In this document: piece after piece, positions 43,601 through 52,358 of the stretch
Layout: the number at the start of each line of letters is the position of its first letter
Position numbering within the stretch: position 1 is the first letter of the stretch
NCBI GenBank assembly: GCA_030430205.1
Contig: JAUIGE010000026.1
Span: 32,398 to 96,397 of the forward strand
Length of the DNA: 64,000 nucleotides
Direction of reading: 5' to 3'
Origin: Bacteroidia bacterium
GTDB taxonomy: Bacteria; Bacteroidota; Bacteroidia; J057
Position numbers and translations under genes: made by a program
The notes under the pieces: model-generated
Databases searched by the model: none
What the model saw: the letters and a program-made list of their open reading frames with translations, nothing else
What the model was told of the DNA's origin: nothing

Positions 43601-43778
43601 TAGAGGTCCCGTTTACATAATAAGTATAGGTAATGGGAAGAGGTATGCCTGATGTGGTGACTGTATAAATGCCGTTGTTATTGCAAGGCACCTGCGTAAC
43701 AACCCCTGTTGCCGTTTGGCCTATTGCACCTAGTGCAAAGCTTAACAGTAAAATGAATACAAGACTAATTTTTTTCAT
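40662..43778 (-). CDS. T9SS-secreted SprB-repeat surface protein
   Basis: A protein of 1038 residues. Signal MKKISLVFILLLSFALGAIGQ. Five to six SprB-type repeats (~105-560), each with a GGxxPYTYxWSNG core and a VTDANGCxxxxxxxI ending. Then an SdrD_B-like/carboxypeptidase-like domain (~570-660: SGTVYVDANGNCTLDAGETG), and a DUF11-like segment (~660-945) with IGSYDPNYKEVSPKG and MEFNYTIHFQNEGSYFAQN. The T9SS type A sorting domain (~955-1038, LYPVPAKNLITVRIN) ends in KKVVLY. SprB repeats occur in gliding adhesins; this protein is much shorter than SprB itself. An adhesive or structural surface role is likely. It is transcribed alone, leftward. Confidence 0.9.
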   Translation of the reverse strand: MKKISLVFILLLSFALGAIGQTATGVVTQVPCNNNGIYTVTTSGIPLPITYTYYVNGTSIVHSNVNSTTDQLTNFGMDNSGYLYCQVTGGGLNAWTQNTYTPSFTFSAAGTSPVCPATMGTLTATQLTGTTGPFSFNWTNNQTLISYTGNNATVPIGDYRVEITDQTTGCVLQVNDTAIYIQQISNITGTINVTPASCTNGTATVVASGGMAPYTYLWVTGATTTTISGLSQGYYPVTITDAQGCQSTSGAFIQQNPLITVNPTITNATCLQTDGSAIAFGSGGVGPYTYAWSNGQTGNTAINLSGSTSYTVIATDANGCTGQRNVFIGTNTPINVTYTSTASQCTSPTGSATVSVTGGTAPYTYTWINNPSASGATITNVAPGSYAFQVTDAVGCIRTGSAVVSPISTINANAQASTVVCPNTTGTATAVANGSNPPFTYLWSNGATTNQITGVALGGYSCVITDALGCSVSKSVTVKSVSPITIGISTTAASCLYSTDGTATPTVTGGLAPYTYSYTNGTTSANATGLGVGRYWLTVTDANGCRTSKHFNITNAATSTSCYCTISGTVYVDANGNCTLDAGETGLENIRVNCSGHGSTFTDANGNYSFRVPTGTYIISEQIHAYYPLTACQSNSNSVSVVAGAGCNTVVNMANDVNVIHDLKILTVNATLPPIPGNNYQQKVIVRNEGTVAEAGVQMGYEHDGQLPFANSSLASFTQLNPVGAPYAYSVQSGFPSLNPNRNSVMLLNYNTPTNIPLGTAVNFYDTVANVAPIAVNWLLDYTPWNNVNTYQPTVIGSYDPNYKEVSPKGTGPQGEIPSEVMEFNYTIHFQNEGSYFAQNIAVTDQLDPDLDWTTFRPGYSDYAYTTTISEDGLVTFNFANIHLPWKSAYGDALSSGLVNYSIQRKSTNPQGTEFTNYADIYFDYNAPIRTNTTVNTLHDATGVDDVTGNLSDAITMELYPVPAKNLITVRINKVSKNEVATLSIIDIVGNVLMSDKLDLNKGTTTVNQDVSRLARGTYLARIQFENGSYITKKVVLY

Positions 43779-43998
43779 GGTTCAATTTTTTTTAAGTATT
43801 AGAACTAAAACTAGAGGATTAAGAAAGGAGCTACAATCAAATAGTCAGTCGTTATTACGCATTCACTTTTTTAAAGCCCTAAAAAAACAACATCAAACAC
43901 CCGCATGATCATCCATTTCAATTTATACAAATAAAAAAATGCTGAAAAGATTACGGATTCAACATTATAGATAGAAATCATCATGTAGTTGGAAAAGC

Positions 43999-44035
43999 AA
44001 AAAATCGCCCCAAGAAAAAGTCTCGGAGCGATTTT
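43999..44035 (-). terminator. Intrinsic terminator of tRNA-Leu
   Basis: On the minus strand AAAATCGCTCC (complement of 44025-44035) pairs with GGGGCGATTTT (complement of 44001-44011), one mismatch, followed by a run of T. It lies 31 bases after the tRNA-Leu 3' end. The rest of the gap between the SprB-repeat gene and the tRNA shows no gene. Confidence 0.72.
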
Positions 44036-44066
44036 AAGTAAATTATGATACAAATAAAGGGCGATG

Positions 44067-44150
44067 TACCCAGAGTCGGGGTCGAACCGACACGAGTGTT
44101 ACCTCACTGGTGTTTGAGACCAGCGCGTCTACCAATTCCGCCATCTGGGC
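44067..44150 (-). tRNA. tRNA-Leu (CAA)
   Basis: An 84-base cloverleaf with a long variable arm. The acceptor GCCCAGA pairs with TCTGGGT (one G-T pair), discriminator A. The anticodon stem CTGGT/ACCAG holds loop CTCAAAC, so the anticodon is CAA, reading TTG. The variable arm GTGAGGTAACACTCGT type is followed by T-arm GTCGGTTCGACCCCGAC. No CCA is encoded. Confidence 0.96.
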
Positions 44151-44263
44151 CTACTTTTGAAGAACGATTTTTCAAAGTGATGGCAAAAGTAGGAAGCGGG
44201 TTTTTATAATGCAAATTTAGAGGAGAGAATAGAGAGCTGAGAAGAGAGAAAAATCAAAATGGG

Positions 44264-44340
44264 CTCTCTACTCTCTACTCTCTACTCTCTACTCTCTACT
44301 CTCTGCTCTCTGCTCTCTACTCTCTACTCTCTACTCTCTA
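44264..44340. repeat. Heptanucleotide tandem repeat, 11 units
   Basis: CTCTCTA repeated in perfect 7-base steps, with two CTCTCTG variants. The preceding stretch 44224-44263 is also 7-base periodic but more degenerate and of inverse composition (GAGAGAA, TAGAGAG, CTGAGAA, GAGAGAA). The last unit supplies the stop codon of nadC (complement of CTA at 44338-44340), so the array reaches into the gene end. Confidence 0.9.
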
Positions 44341-45207
44341 CTCACTCCTCTCCACCACCACCTTCAGGCTAATATCCAGGCTCTCATACGAATGAGTCAA
44401 TGAACCCATGGAGACATAGTCTACCCCTGTCTCGGCTACGCCGCGTACGGTCTCGGGCGTGATGCCGCCGGAGGCTTCTGTGTCACAGGCGTCGCCTATG
44501 AGGGCGACTGCGGCTCGCAGCTCGTCAAGGCTCATATTATCGAGCAGGATACGGTGAGCACCGCCATTGTCGAGGACTTGCCGGACTTCGTCCAGGCTTC
44601 GGGTTTCGATCTCGATCTTGAGATCGAGTTTTTTCTGGGCAAGGTAAGCCCGGGCCGAGTCGAGCGCGGGACCAATGCCTCCGGCCACATCTATGTGGTT
44701 ATCTTTGATCAGGATCATGTCGTATAGGCCAAAACGGTGGTTGACGGCTCCGCCTATATGAACGGCCCATTTTTCGAGATGGCGCACCAGGGGTGTGGTT
44801 TTGCGGGTGTCGAGCACCTTGCAATTTGTTCCTTTTAGTTTTTGGGAGACTTCCCAGGCCTGGGTTGCGATACCGCTCATGCGCTGCATGATATTGAGCA
44901 CAAGGCGCTCACCCATCAGAATGTCGCGGGCTTCGCCTGTAACCGTGAAAGCCACCATACCGTGCTCGACCTCTGCGCCATCTTGCAGCATCAATTTCAT
45001 TCTTAAGGTAGGATTTACCTTTTTAAAAATCTCTACAGCGATAGCCACACCTGCCAGTATCCCTTTTCCTTTAATCAGGCAACGAGCGGTGGCTTGTGTA
45101 CCGGCAGGAATAGTAGAAAGACTGGTATGATCGCCTTCGTGTATGTCTTCTTCAAGACCTTCTCTGATGATTCGACGTGTCTCGGAATGATTCAAAAAAT
45201 CTATCAT
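44338..45207 (-). CDS. nadC: Nicotinate-nucleotide pyrophosphorylase (carboxylating)
   Basis: A protein of 289 residues, the usual NadC length. Reaction: quinolinate + PRPP to nicotinate mononucleotide in de novo NAD synthesis; a cytosolic hexamer or dimer. Seen: DHTSLSTIPAG, GERLVLNIMQRMSGIAT, the substrate-binding VLDTRKTTPLVRHLEKWAV block, HRFGLYDMILIKDNHI, KIEIETRSLDE, ILLDNMSLDE and EASGGITPETV. The start ATG at 45207 fits the family. nadA/nadB are not nearby. The C-terminus runs into a heptamer repeat, which supplies the stop. Confidence 0.96.
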   Translation of the reverse strand: MIDFLNHSETRRIIREGLEEDIHEGDHTSLSTIPAGTQATARCLIKGKGILAGVAIAVEIFKKVNPTLRMKLMLQDGAEVEHGMVAFTVTGEARDILMGERLVLNIMQRMSGIATQAWEVSQKLKGTNCKVLDTRKTTPLVRHLEKWAVHIGGAVNHRFGLYDMILIKDNHIDVAGGIGPALDSARAYLAQKKLDLKIEIETRSLDEVRQVLDNGGAHRILLDNMSLDELRAAVALIGDACDTEASGGITPETVRGVAETGVDYVSMGSLTHSYESLDISLKVVVERSE

Positions 45208-45241
45208 GGGGGTTTTTAGTTTTTAATAGTCGCTCTCCAAT

Positions 45242-45283
45242 TATCTCTTGTCTCGCCTCCCGCCTCTCTTGTCTCGCCTCCCT
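45242..45283. repeat. Heptanucleotide-periodic intergenic repeat, 6 units
   Basis: Read in 7-base steps: TATCTCT, TGTCTCG, CCTCCCG, CCTCTCT, TGTCTCG, CCTCCCT. It lies in the divergent gap between nadC and the type-B-sorted protein, on the other side of nadC from the CTCTCTA array. Confidence 0.75.
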
Positions 45284-45314
45284 AAAAACCTCCAAGTTAC
45301 TAAATATTTTTTCG

Positions 45315-45322
45315 TACATTTG
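45315..45322 (+). promoter_or_regulatory. Candidate -7 promoter element (TACATTTG)
   Basis: TACATTTG matches the Bacteroidota -7 consensus TAnnTTTG exactly, 53 bases before the next start codon. No clear TTTG -33 box is seen at the expected distance. Confidence 0.4.
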
Positions 45323-45375
45323 CAGCTGAGCAACAGGCATTATTTATTTTTTTGAACTTTGATTACTATGCTTGA

Positions 45376-48111
45376 ATGATTCGGGTAATTACCATATCAG
45401 GCTTGCTATTCCTTGCTTGTATTAGCCTGCTTGAAGCACAAACAGGCTATCCCAACTGGTTTTTCGGAAAAAAGGCCGGGCTATTTTTCCAGGGCAATAG
45501 CACCCTCGCCCTAGTCTCCGGTCAACTCAATACAACCGAAGGTTGTGCTTCTATATCCGACTCATCAGGGCATTTGCTTTTTTATACCAATGGGATAGAT
45601 ATCTGGAACAAAAATCATGCGCCCATGCTCAATGGTTCGGGCCTATATGGAGATGTCTCTGCTACCCAATCAGCCGCTATTATCCCCCATCCCGCCTTTC
45701 CACACCTTTTTTATGTGGTAACCACGGGCGAGTGGAGCCAAAATGTCGGCCTGCGATATTCTGTCGTAGATATGAACCAGGCTAACGGCCTGGGATCCAC
45801 CATCGGACCCAAAAATGTAAGCCTGGCATCCAATATTTCTGAAAGAATGGCCGTGATCGCCCATGCCAACAAAAAAGATTACTGGCTGCTCGCCCACAGA
45901 CAAAACACCAATGAATTTCTCGCCTTTCTCATAGATGCAGGAGGTATCCAAGGCATGCCTGTAAGCAGCATGGTAGGAAGCCCGGATTCGAGCGCTGTGG
46001 GATATTTAAAGGCTTCTTTGGATGGAAAAAAATTGGCCATGGCCTTCCGAAATCAGCATTTCTATGAAATTTACGATTTCAATCCTGCCACTGGCACAGT
46101 CTCCAATGCTATCAATCTACCTGCCATTTTTTACCAAAGCTATGGCTGTGAGTTTTCACCCAATGGCAGCAAATTGTACATACACTCCAGTAGAATTGAG
46201 CAAAATGCTCAGCCCAGCCAGCTCTTCCAGCTGGACCTGACAGGTAATTCTGCCTGGGATATCGTCAGCTCTGTTACATTGATTGGAAATATCAACGTGC
46301 AGCATCCTGGCGCCATGCAGTTGGGACCTGATGGCAGAATTTATCTGGCTCGACACAATGCTTTTTACCTGGGAGTCATCCAGAATCCTAATGCTCCCGG
46401 AAGCGCTTGTAACTTTACTGATGAAGGCTTTTATCTGGGCGGAAAAAAGAGCCAATTTGGCTTACCCAACCTTATCCAGAGCAAGATACTGCCTGCTCCC
46501 CAAATCCTGGCTGACCAGTTTTGCTCCTCGGACAGCACTTTCTTCCTCGCAGAAAATCTCTTTGCAGTAGATTCTGTTATCTGGGACTTTGGAGACCCGA
46601 CTTCCGGCCAAAATGTGGCAAAAGAGCTTAGAGCCTTTCACACCTATACTCAGCCCGGCACTTATCAGGCCAGGATGATTTTTTACAGAGGCAGGCATGC
46701 TGACACATTATACCAGCAAATTGATATACTGCCCCAACCATTTGTTGATCTTGGCAAAGATACCTCGATCTGCCCCAGAGAAGTGCTCGAACTCGATGCA
46801 ACACATGCAAGTACAAGCATTTTACAGACACACTTCCTTTGGCAAGACAACAGCCAAAATCGTGTTCATATAGCAGATCAGGAAGGCTGGTTTTGGGTGG
46901 AAGCAAGCAATATCTGTGGCACTTACCGCGATTCTATTCATTTTGCCTATAGAAAACTGCCCCAGGTAGACCTGGGAAAAGACCAACTGCTATGTGAAGG
47001 AGAAAATCTTTTTCTGGAAATAACCACCGAAAATCCCTCACTATATCTATGGGACAATGGGCAAAATAGTTCCTGGCGAAATATAGATCAGTCGGGCACT
47101 TACTGGGTATATGTTCAGGACGCCTGCGGTTCCGATAAAGACACCATCGAGGTGGTTTTTGAACAAAAACCCATCTTCGATCTGGGGAAAGATACCCTGA
47201 TTTGTGAAGGAGAATCCTTCAAACTGGATGCCCGCCCCCTCCAAAATATAGCTTATAACTACCTGTGGAATGATGGTGAAACCAGCGCAATCAGACACAT
47301 CAACCAAACGGGCACCTACAAAGTAATGGTTAGCTCCCAGGCCTGTTCGGCAGAAGACAGCATGTCTTTGCATGTACGCAACCTGCCTTTTGTTGAGCTG
47401 GGAAAAGACACAATCATCTGCGCATCGCAGCCTTTGATGCTTCACGCATCCGGTGAAGCAAGTACCTACATCTGGCAAAATGGTGCCAGGAGCGCTTCCA
47501 TATATGCCAAAAATACAGGTATTTATTGGGTAAGGGCTAGCAATAGCTGCGGTACCGTTTATGACGAAGTCAAAATTGAAGTACACCGCCAACCCCGACT
47601 TGACCTGGGAAAAGATACCCTTATCTGCATTCACTACCCGCTCACTCTGGACGTGAGCAGTTCTGCCGGTGATGTCAGCTACCTTTGGGAAAATGGAAGC
47701 ACATTTCCCTATCATAAAATCAGCCAAAGTGGTTTCTACTCAGTCAGCCTGAGCAATCGCTGTGGTGTAGTCACTGACACCATCGAAGTAAAAGCTTCAC
47801 TGGAAGCATGTGACTGTAAATTGTTTATTCCCAATGTCATCACTCCCAATGATGATGGTGTGAATGACCGCTTTGTCATACATTATCCCTGCGAATTCAA
47901 ATACTTCCAACTCAACATATTTGACCGCTGGGGAAAGCATATTTTCCACACCGAAAATCCTGAACACTTCTGGGACGGCTCATCGAAAAAGCTGTATTGC
48001 CCCAATGGGACCTATTTTTATGTTATTTCCTACCAGGGGAAAGACAGTTTTCTCCGTCAGGATGAGCGCAGGCTCAATACCCTCAAAGGAGCTATTACGC
48101 TCCTAAGGTGA
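45376..48111 (+). CDS. Surface protein with PKD/Ig-like repeats and T9SS type B sorting domain
   Basis: A protein of 911 residues. Signal ends LACISLLEAQ. Residues ~20-370 form a beta-propeller-like region with WFFGKKAGLFF and a repeated 'YIHSSRIE / GPDGRIYLARH' wording. A PKD domain (~375-450, SVIWDFGDPTSGQN) follows, then five Ig-like repeats, each starting with a LGKDT-[IL]-C motif (~455, 535, 600, 675, 745). C-terminal gliding-associated CHU_C / type B sorting domain (~815-911: FIPNVITPNDDGVND, NIFDRWGKHIF, WDGSS, PNGTYFYVISY). Exported through T9SS; type B cargo is often attached by dedicated SprP/PorV-type partners. The ligand is unknown. Divergent from nadC. Confidence 0.9.
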   Translation: MIRVITISGLLFLACISLLEAQTGYPNWFFGKKAGLFFQGNSTLALVSGQLNTTEGCASISDSSGHLLFYTNGIDIWNKNHAPMLNGSGLYGDVSATQSAAIIPHPAFPHLFYVVTTGEWSQNVGLRYSVVDMNQANGLGSTIGPKNVSLASNISERMAVIAHANKKDYWLLAHRQNTNEFLAFLIDAGGIQGMPVSSMVGSPDSSAVGYLKASLDGKKLAMAFRNQHFYEIYDFNPATGTVSNAINLPAIFYQSYGCEFSPNGSKLYIHSSRIEQNAQPSQLFQLDLTGNSAWDIVSSVTLIGNINVQHPGAMQLGPDGRIYLARHNAFYLGVIQNPNAPGSACNFTDEGFYLGGKKSQFGLPNLIQSKILPAPQILADQFCSSDSTFFLAENLFAVDSVIWDFGDPTSGQNVAKELRAFHTYTQPGTYQARMIFYRGRHADTLYQQIDILPQPFVDLGKDTSICPREVLELDATHASTSILQTHFLWQDNSQNRVHIADQEGWFWVEASNICGTYRDSIHFAYRKLPQVDLGKDQLLCEGENLFLEITTENPSLYLWDNGQNSSWRNIDQSGTYWVYVQDACGSDKDTIEVVFEQKPIFDLGKDTLICEGESFKLDARPLQNIAYNYLWNDGETSAIRHINQTGTYKVMVSSQACSAEDSMSLHVRNLPFVELGKDTIICASQPLMLHASGEASTYIWQNGARSASIYAKNTGIYWVRASNSCGTVYDEVKIEVHRQPRLDLGKDTLICIHYPLTLDVSSSAGDVSYLWENGSTFPYHKISQSGFYSVSLSNRCGVVTDTIEVKASLEACDCKLFIPNVITPNDDGVNDRFVIHYPCEFKYFQLNIFDRWGKHIFHTENPEHFWDGSSKKLYCPNGTYFYVISYQGKDSFLRQDERRLNTLKGAITLLR

Positions 48112-48239
48112 TCCCTTTTTTTAATCCTTTTTAATATTTCTTTAAGCCCTTTTAACCAAATTAGACCGGCATGGCTGCCACCTTTGTCATGTATACTTTA
48201 TACATGCATACATCATTCACTAAATAAAAAAAATAAGCC

Positions 48240-51140
48240 ATGTCATTCACTCGACACATCTCCCACATGAAACTCATCCTCATCCTGGGTATGAGTCTGT
48301 TTTTCACCCTCCCAGCCCTGCTCGCACAACCCGTTGACAACGAGCGCTCACAAGCCAATCCCACGACCAAATACAAGTGGTTTCATCGCCAAAGCGAAAA
48401 CACCATCAATGGCTATATCACCAACGGCTATCGTTTAATTGATATAGAAGTGGTTGATACAAGCCCCTATCGCTTCAGTGGTACCATGGTAAAAAATGAC
48501 GGGGTACACGACAAAATATCAGGCTGGTGGTACGGACTGACCTCTCCTCAGGTAGAGGATACCGCCAACAAATACAACCTCCGCCCCATAGATATCGAGG
48601 TATATCGGGTTAATGGCAATAAGCGTTTGGCTGTCGTTTATGTAAAAAACACAGGTAACCAGCATGCTGATTGGGCTTATTATACAGACCGCTCCTACCA
48701 ATTTCTGCTTAACAAGGCAGATGAGTTAGGCTTCCGGATTTCGGATCTGGATACCTATACGGTAAATGGCACCCGCTATTACAGTGGGCTCCTGATCAAA
48801 AATACAGGCAAAAATTACAAAAAATGGTGGACCGCCAATGGAGCGACCGCTCAGGAATTACTCGATTTCTGTAATCAGAAAAACGCACGGGTGGTAGACT
48901 GGGAGCGAAGGGGAAACAATGACTATTGTGCTGTCATTGAACGCACATCCAATTCTGATTTTCAGGATCAGTTTGTCCTGTGGGCGGGCGAAGTGTCAGA
49001 TAATATTACCGAGGTAGCCAATCATTTTGGTGCGCGTATCGTGGACATTGAACCTTATATCGTTAATGGAAAACGCTATTTTGACCTGGTTATGCTGGAT
49101 AACAGCAATGCCCTGACCACACGGGTGGGCAATATACTCCGCAACAATACAGATGGAAACATCGCTCCTTATGACGATGATGATAGCAAAAGGGGATATA
49201 CCGTTGGACTAAGACTGGAAGAAGTCGGGGGAGGCGTCAAGGCATCGCTCCAGTCTACCCGCAAATTTTATCCCGCCAGCACCATCAAAGTGCAGGAATA
49301 TTGGTACACCTACAGAACGATGCTAACAGGAGCGCCCAACCCCAATAATATCCTGAACAATACCAACTGGGGCGTTTGTCAAAATGCTACGGATGGCACC
49401 AATTGTACAAACAATTCCAACGCCAGCGTAGGCTGTACTACCCAGCAAAGCCTGAGGCTGACATTGCGCCAGATGATGATAAATTCTGACAATGAGGCCA
49501 CCAACGCCATCCAGGATTTTGCAGGAAATGGCAATGCGGCCCTGGGCAGACTGTTTATGAATACACTGGCTTACAATGTGTTGGATTGGAGCAACAATTC
49601 TGCATTGAAACACAAACTCAACTGCGGCAATGTCACCAATGCTTCTCCTAACACCTTGATTTTGAAAGACTTGAACAAATTATATGAAAAAATATTTTCA
49701 GACCCCAATGCGCTCGACCCGGCGCTGGAAAACCTTTTTATCCAAAATATGCTCAACCAGGGCAATGGCTTTTTAGGCGCGCAACTTAGCACGGTTATTC
49801 AAAGTGAAGGCAATAAATTGGGCCTGAGCAATGCAGAGATCAACGACTTCATCAGTGGTATTCGCCTGGTATACAAAGCAGGAAATATTGGCAATGGCTA
49901 CCACTCGATTGGTGGCTGGATAGAACTGCCCTACTATTGTGGGCTTAGCCAAAAGCAGTTTGTTTTCTCTACCTTTTGGGATCGCGCCACCACCCGCGAC
50001 AAGCAAAATACGGGCAGCAATCTTTCGATTCGCACCGTAGCAGCAGAGTTGCTGCGGGATGAGTTCAGAAATGCCCTCATGTCATGCCGCGTCATGGGTC
50101 TGACGCTCAATGCGACCACCCATCAACCGGTTCCCCGGGCCACTGTAGAACTGGAAATGGAAAACGCTGCAGGTGGCTTTGATCCGGTACGCCCGTCCTC
50201 TGCAAACATCAGCCCGACAGTTAACCCAGACGCTTCTTCACGTGAAGGTGCTTATGGCTGGTCTATCTTCCAGCGAGGCACCTACCGCGTGAAAGCAACA
50301 GCTCCCGGTTACCTGACGAGCTACTCGGATGTCTTCCGCTTCCGCAACAATGGCAAAAGCCCCCGCAATAAGGACATCCTGATGCAGCCGGACTGCCCTA
50401 CTTCATTCCAGGTCACGACTTGTCCTGACCAGTATATCACCAGCACCTACGAAGGCCGGAGTGTAGCTCAGATAAAAGCGAATGCCCAGGGTGGCCAGAA
50501 GCCATACAACTTTGCATGGAGCACAGGAGTGGAAGAAAAGAAAATCCTGGTAGATCCTGCGACCACGACCACTTATAGCGTCACGGTTACCGATGCTCAG
50601 GGGTGCCAGGCCACAGCCATACACACCGTCCATGTCATCGACATCAGTTGTCGCCTTGCCAGCGGCGAGCCGGCGGTAGAGATGTGTTATCAGGGAGCCA
50701 CGGCTCACCAGACAGTTTGCGTACCGATGAGCGATGTAGGGCTGAACCTCAGCACAGGCAATTGGGTGCTCGGCAGCTGTAGCCTGGGCATAGACTTCTC
50801 TGGTGGAGATTGTGGCAATCCACAGGGTCTGCCCCATGGTCCCAACTACCGTCAGGCACAGCCTGAAGATATATTCAAGGCAGATATCCTTGCGTTCCCC
50901 AATCCTTTCAGCAGCAGCACGCAGCTTGAATTCAGCATCAATATGCCCATGCAGCTCAGCCTGGAGGTATTCAATACCCAGGGTCAGCGAATCCAGATCT
51001 TACAGGGACCTACCTACAGCGAAGCTGGAACCTATCAAAAGACTTTTGATGCGCAGGATCTGCCGGCGGGATTGTACATCATCCTCCTGAAAGGAGAAAA
51101 TGGCTTCTCGCAAAGCGTGAAGGTGGTGAAAGCTAATTAG
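48240..51140 (+). CDS. BTRD1-repeat plus serine beta-lactamase-like T9SS-secreted protein
   Basis: A protein of 966 residues (start 48240; the signal itself begins at a second ATG, 48267, MKLILILGMSLFF). About five BTRD1-type repeats (~45-290), each with 'DIExYxVNGxRY' wording. A class A beta-lactamase-like domain follows (~310-620): SxxK at ~347-350 (PASTIKV) and SDN at ~416-418 (NSDNEATNAI). BTRD1 plus this hydrolase is the architecture of fungal polyglycine hydrolases. Next a carboxypeptidase-like domain (~625-715), an SprB-like repeat (~720-800) and a T9SS type A sorting domain (~885-966: AFPNPFSSSTQLEFS). Likely a secreted peptidase-type hydrolase; substrate unknown. Confidence 0.85.
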   Translation: MSFTRHISHMKLILILGMSLFFTLPALLAQPVDNERSQANPTTKYKWFHRQSENTINGYITNGYRLIDIEVVDTSPYRFSGTMVKNDGVHDKISGWWYGLTSPQVEDTANKYNLRPIDIEVYRVNGNKRLAVVYVKNTGNQHADWAYYTDRSYQFLLNKADELGFRISDLDTYTVNGTRYYSGLLIKNTGKNYKKWWTANGATAQELLDFCNQKNARVVDWERRGNNDYCAVIERTSNSDFQDQFVLWAGEVSDNITEVANHFGARIVDIEPYIVNGKRYFDLVMLDNSNALTTRVGNILRNNTDGNIAPYDDDDSKRGYTVGLRLEEVGGGVKASLQSTRKFYPASTIKVQEYWYTYRTMLTGAPNPNNILNNTNWGVCQNATDGTNCTNNSNASVGCTTQQSLRLTLRQMMINSDNEATNAIQDFAGNGNAALGRLFMNTLAYNVLDWSNNSALKHKLNCGNVTNASPNTLILKDLNKLYEKIFSDPNALDPALENLFIQNMLNQGNGFLGAQLSTVIQSEGNKLGLSNAEINDFISGIRLVYKAGNIGNGYHSIGGWIELPYYCGLSQKQFVFSTFWDRATTRDKQNTGSNLSIRTVAAELLRDEFRNALMSCRVMGLTLNATTHQPVPRATVELEMENAAGGFDPVRPSSANISPTVNPDASSREGAYGWSIFQRGTYRVKATAPGYLTSYSDVFRFRNNGKSPRNKDILMQPDCPTSFQVTTCPDQYITSTYEGRSVAQIKANAQGGQKPYNFAWSTGVEEKKILVDPATTTTYSVTVTDAQGCQATAIHTVHVIDISCRLASGEPAVEMCYQGATAHQTVCVPMSDVGLNLSTGNWVLGSCSLGIDFSGGDCGNPQGLPHGPNYRQAQPEDIFKADILAFPNPFSSSTQLEFSINMPMQLSLEVFNTQGQRIQILQGPTYSEAGTYQKTFDAQDLPAGLYIILLKGENGFSQSVKVVKAN

Positions 51141-52281
51141 GCACAAATACCTCTATGGTGCCCATTGCATAAGGCCCGATTTCATAGGGCGAATACACAA
51201 AGCCGACACCGGCAGGACAATAATAGAATTCTTCACTCAGCTCGAATTCGCCGTCCGAAATAAGAAAACCGAGTTCGCTCAGGTCATCTGAAGGAGCCCC
51301 TTCGTAGGTAAGTTTTAACCTGCGGAGGGCTTCCGCTTTTAATGCCGTCAGGTTTTTGCCAGGCAATAGCTTTTTCAAACTCAATTTTTCCCCTGTCTTC
51401 AGGTCATAATTATAACAAAGGGTAAAAGGATTGCCATGCGCTCCGCCCGTATAGGACCAAAAATGGACCTGAAAACTGAGGATGTTGTTTTCATTATACA
51501 TGATATAGGGAGTAGCATGGTATTCCCAGTTCTGAAAATATTTCTCCTCAATTTCCTCCCGCTCACGCCCCATCCAATATTCAAGTGAATCTACAGCCGC
51601 TTCGATATGGGGTAATATTTCACCCTCATCATTGGAAAATAAAAAGCGGATGTAATCCTTATTCAAGTCCTCATTTATCTTGCGCGCAGCTTCTTCTGCT
51701 ATCCCGGAAATTTGCATTTGCATGATATTCAGGGAAATACAATCCTCCGGATTTTCACAATCTTTGGAAGTATAGTCCAGGTAGCTGAAACCAATTTCGG
51801 CCTTATCCTGTGGCTGTGCGTCATTGAGGAGAAAGGGCAGAAAAGCCGTTCCATCGGCATTTGACCAGCTTCCCTGTATCAATCCCTGATCGAAAAAATT
51901 CCCCTCAAATTTGCCACTGATTTGGTCATCAAAAGGCATCTCAGGATCATACTCTACCAAAACAGTTTTGCCTGTTTTCCTGTTGAGGGATTGCATGCTC
52001 AGCCCGATGGGTCTGCCGACATTTTGGTAGACATAGGAGGCGTCCACAGAACTGTCGCTGCGCACATGAAGGTGCATAGAGATATACAGATCGTCGCTGA
52101 TATGTCCTGTCAAAAAGCGGTAATAGGGGATTCTTTGGCGTTTTTCGCCATGAGGTTGAGGATCGGGGCTTATGCTATGCGCTGATTCCTGGTCGGATTC
52201 GGTTTTTCGGGCGTCACCAGCGCAGGCCGAAATTATGCTTAACAGCGCGAACAGAATGACTAAATGAATGATTTTTTCCAT
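51133..52281 (-). CDS. DUF3298/DUF4163 lipoprotein (RsiV-like)
   Basis: A protein of 382 residues. Lipoprotein signal to Cys ~20 (LLSIISAC). The C-terminal half shows the DUF3298 pattern: FSYTGGAHGNPFT-type sequence (VHFWSYTGGAHGNP), YNYDLKTGEKLSLKKLLPG, and the end FYYCPAGVGFVYSPYEIGPYAMG. DUF4163-like sequence precedes it. Similar domains occur in RsiV anti-sigma factors, but there is no sigma factor here and a lysozyme-binding role is not supported. It is convergent with the BTRD1 gene and overlaps its end by 8 bases. Confidence 0.82.
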   Translation of the reverse strand: MEKIIHLVILFALLSIISACAGDARKTESDQESAHSISPDPQPHGEKRQRIPYYRFLTGHISDDLYISMHLHVRSDSSVDASYVYQNVGRPIGLSMQSLNRKTGKTVLVEYDPEMPFDDQISGKFEGNFFDQGLIQGSWSNADGTAFLPFLLNDAQPQDKAEIGFSYLDYTSKDCENPEDCISLNIMQMQISGIAEEAARKINEDLNKDYIRFLFSNDEGEILPHIEAAVDSLEYWMGREREEIEEKYFQNWEYHATPYIMYNENNILSFQVHFWSYTGGAHGNPFTLCYNYDLKTGEKLSLKKLLPGKNLTALKAEALRRLKLTYEGAPSDDLSELGFLISDGEFELSEEFYYCPAGVGFVYSPYEIGPYAMGTIEVFVPN

Positions 52282-52358
52282 GTAATGGGGTTTTCAGAAA
52301 TATAAATGCAAGGTAACAATTGCTATCTTTATCCTGTTTTTCATCTCAAAACTTTCTC

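Noticed and set aside
44264..44340. CRISPR array
   Set aside because: The repeat is 7 bp with no spacers and no cas genes; it is a simple tandem repeat.
48112..48239. Small gene or RNA between the two surface-protein genes
   Set aside because: Short AT-rich gap with no open frame, hairpin or conserved element that I can support.
51133..52281. Anti-sigma factor RsiV
   Set aside because: It has a DUF3298-type domain but lacks the N-terminal anti-sigma and transmembrane parts, is a lipoprotein, and has no sigma factor next to it.
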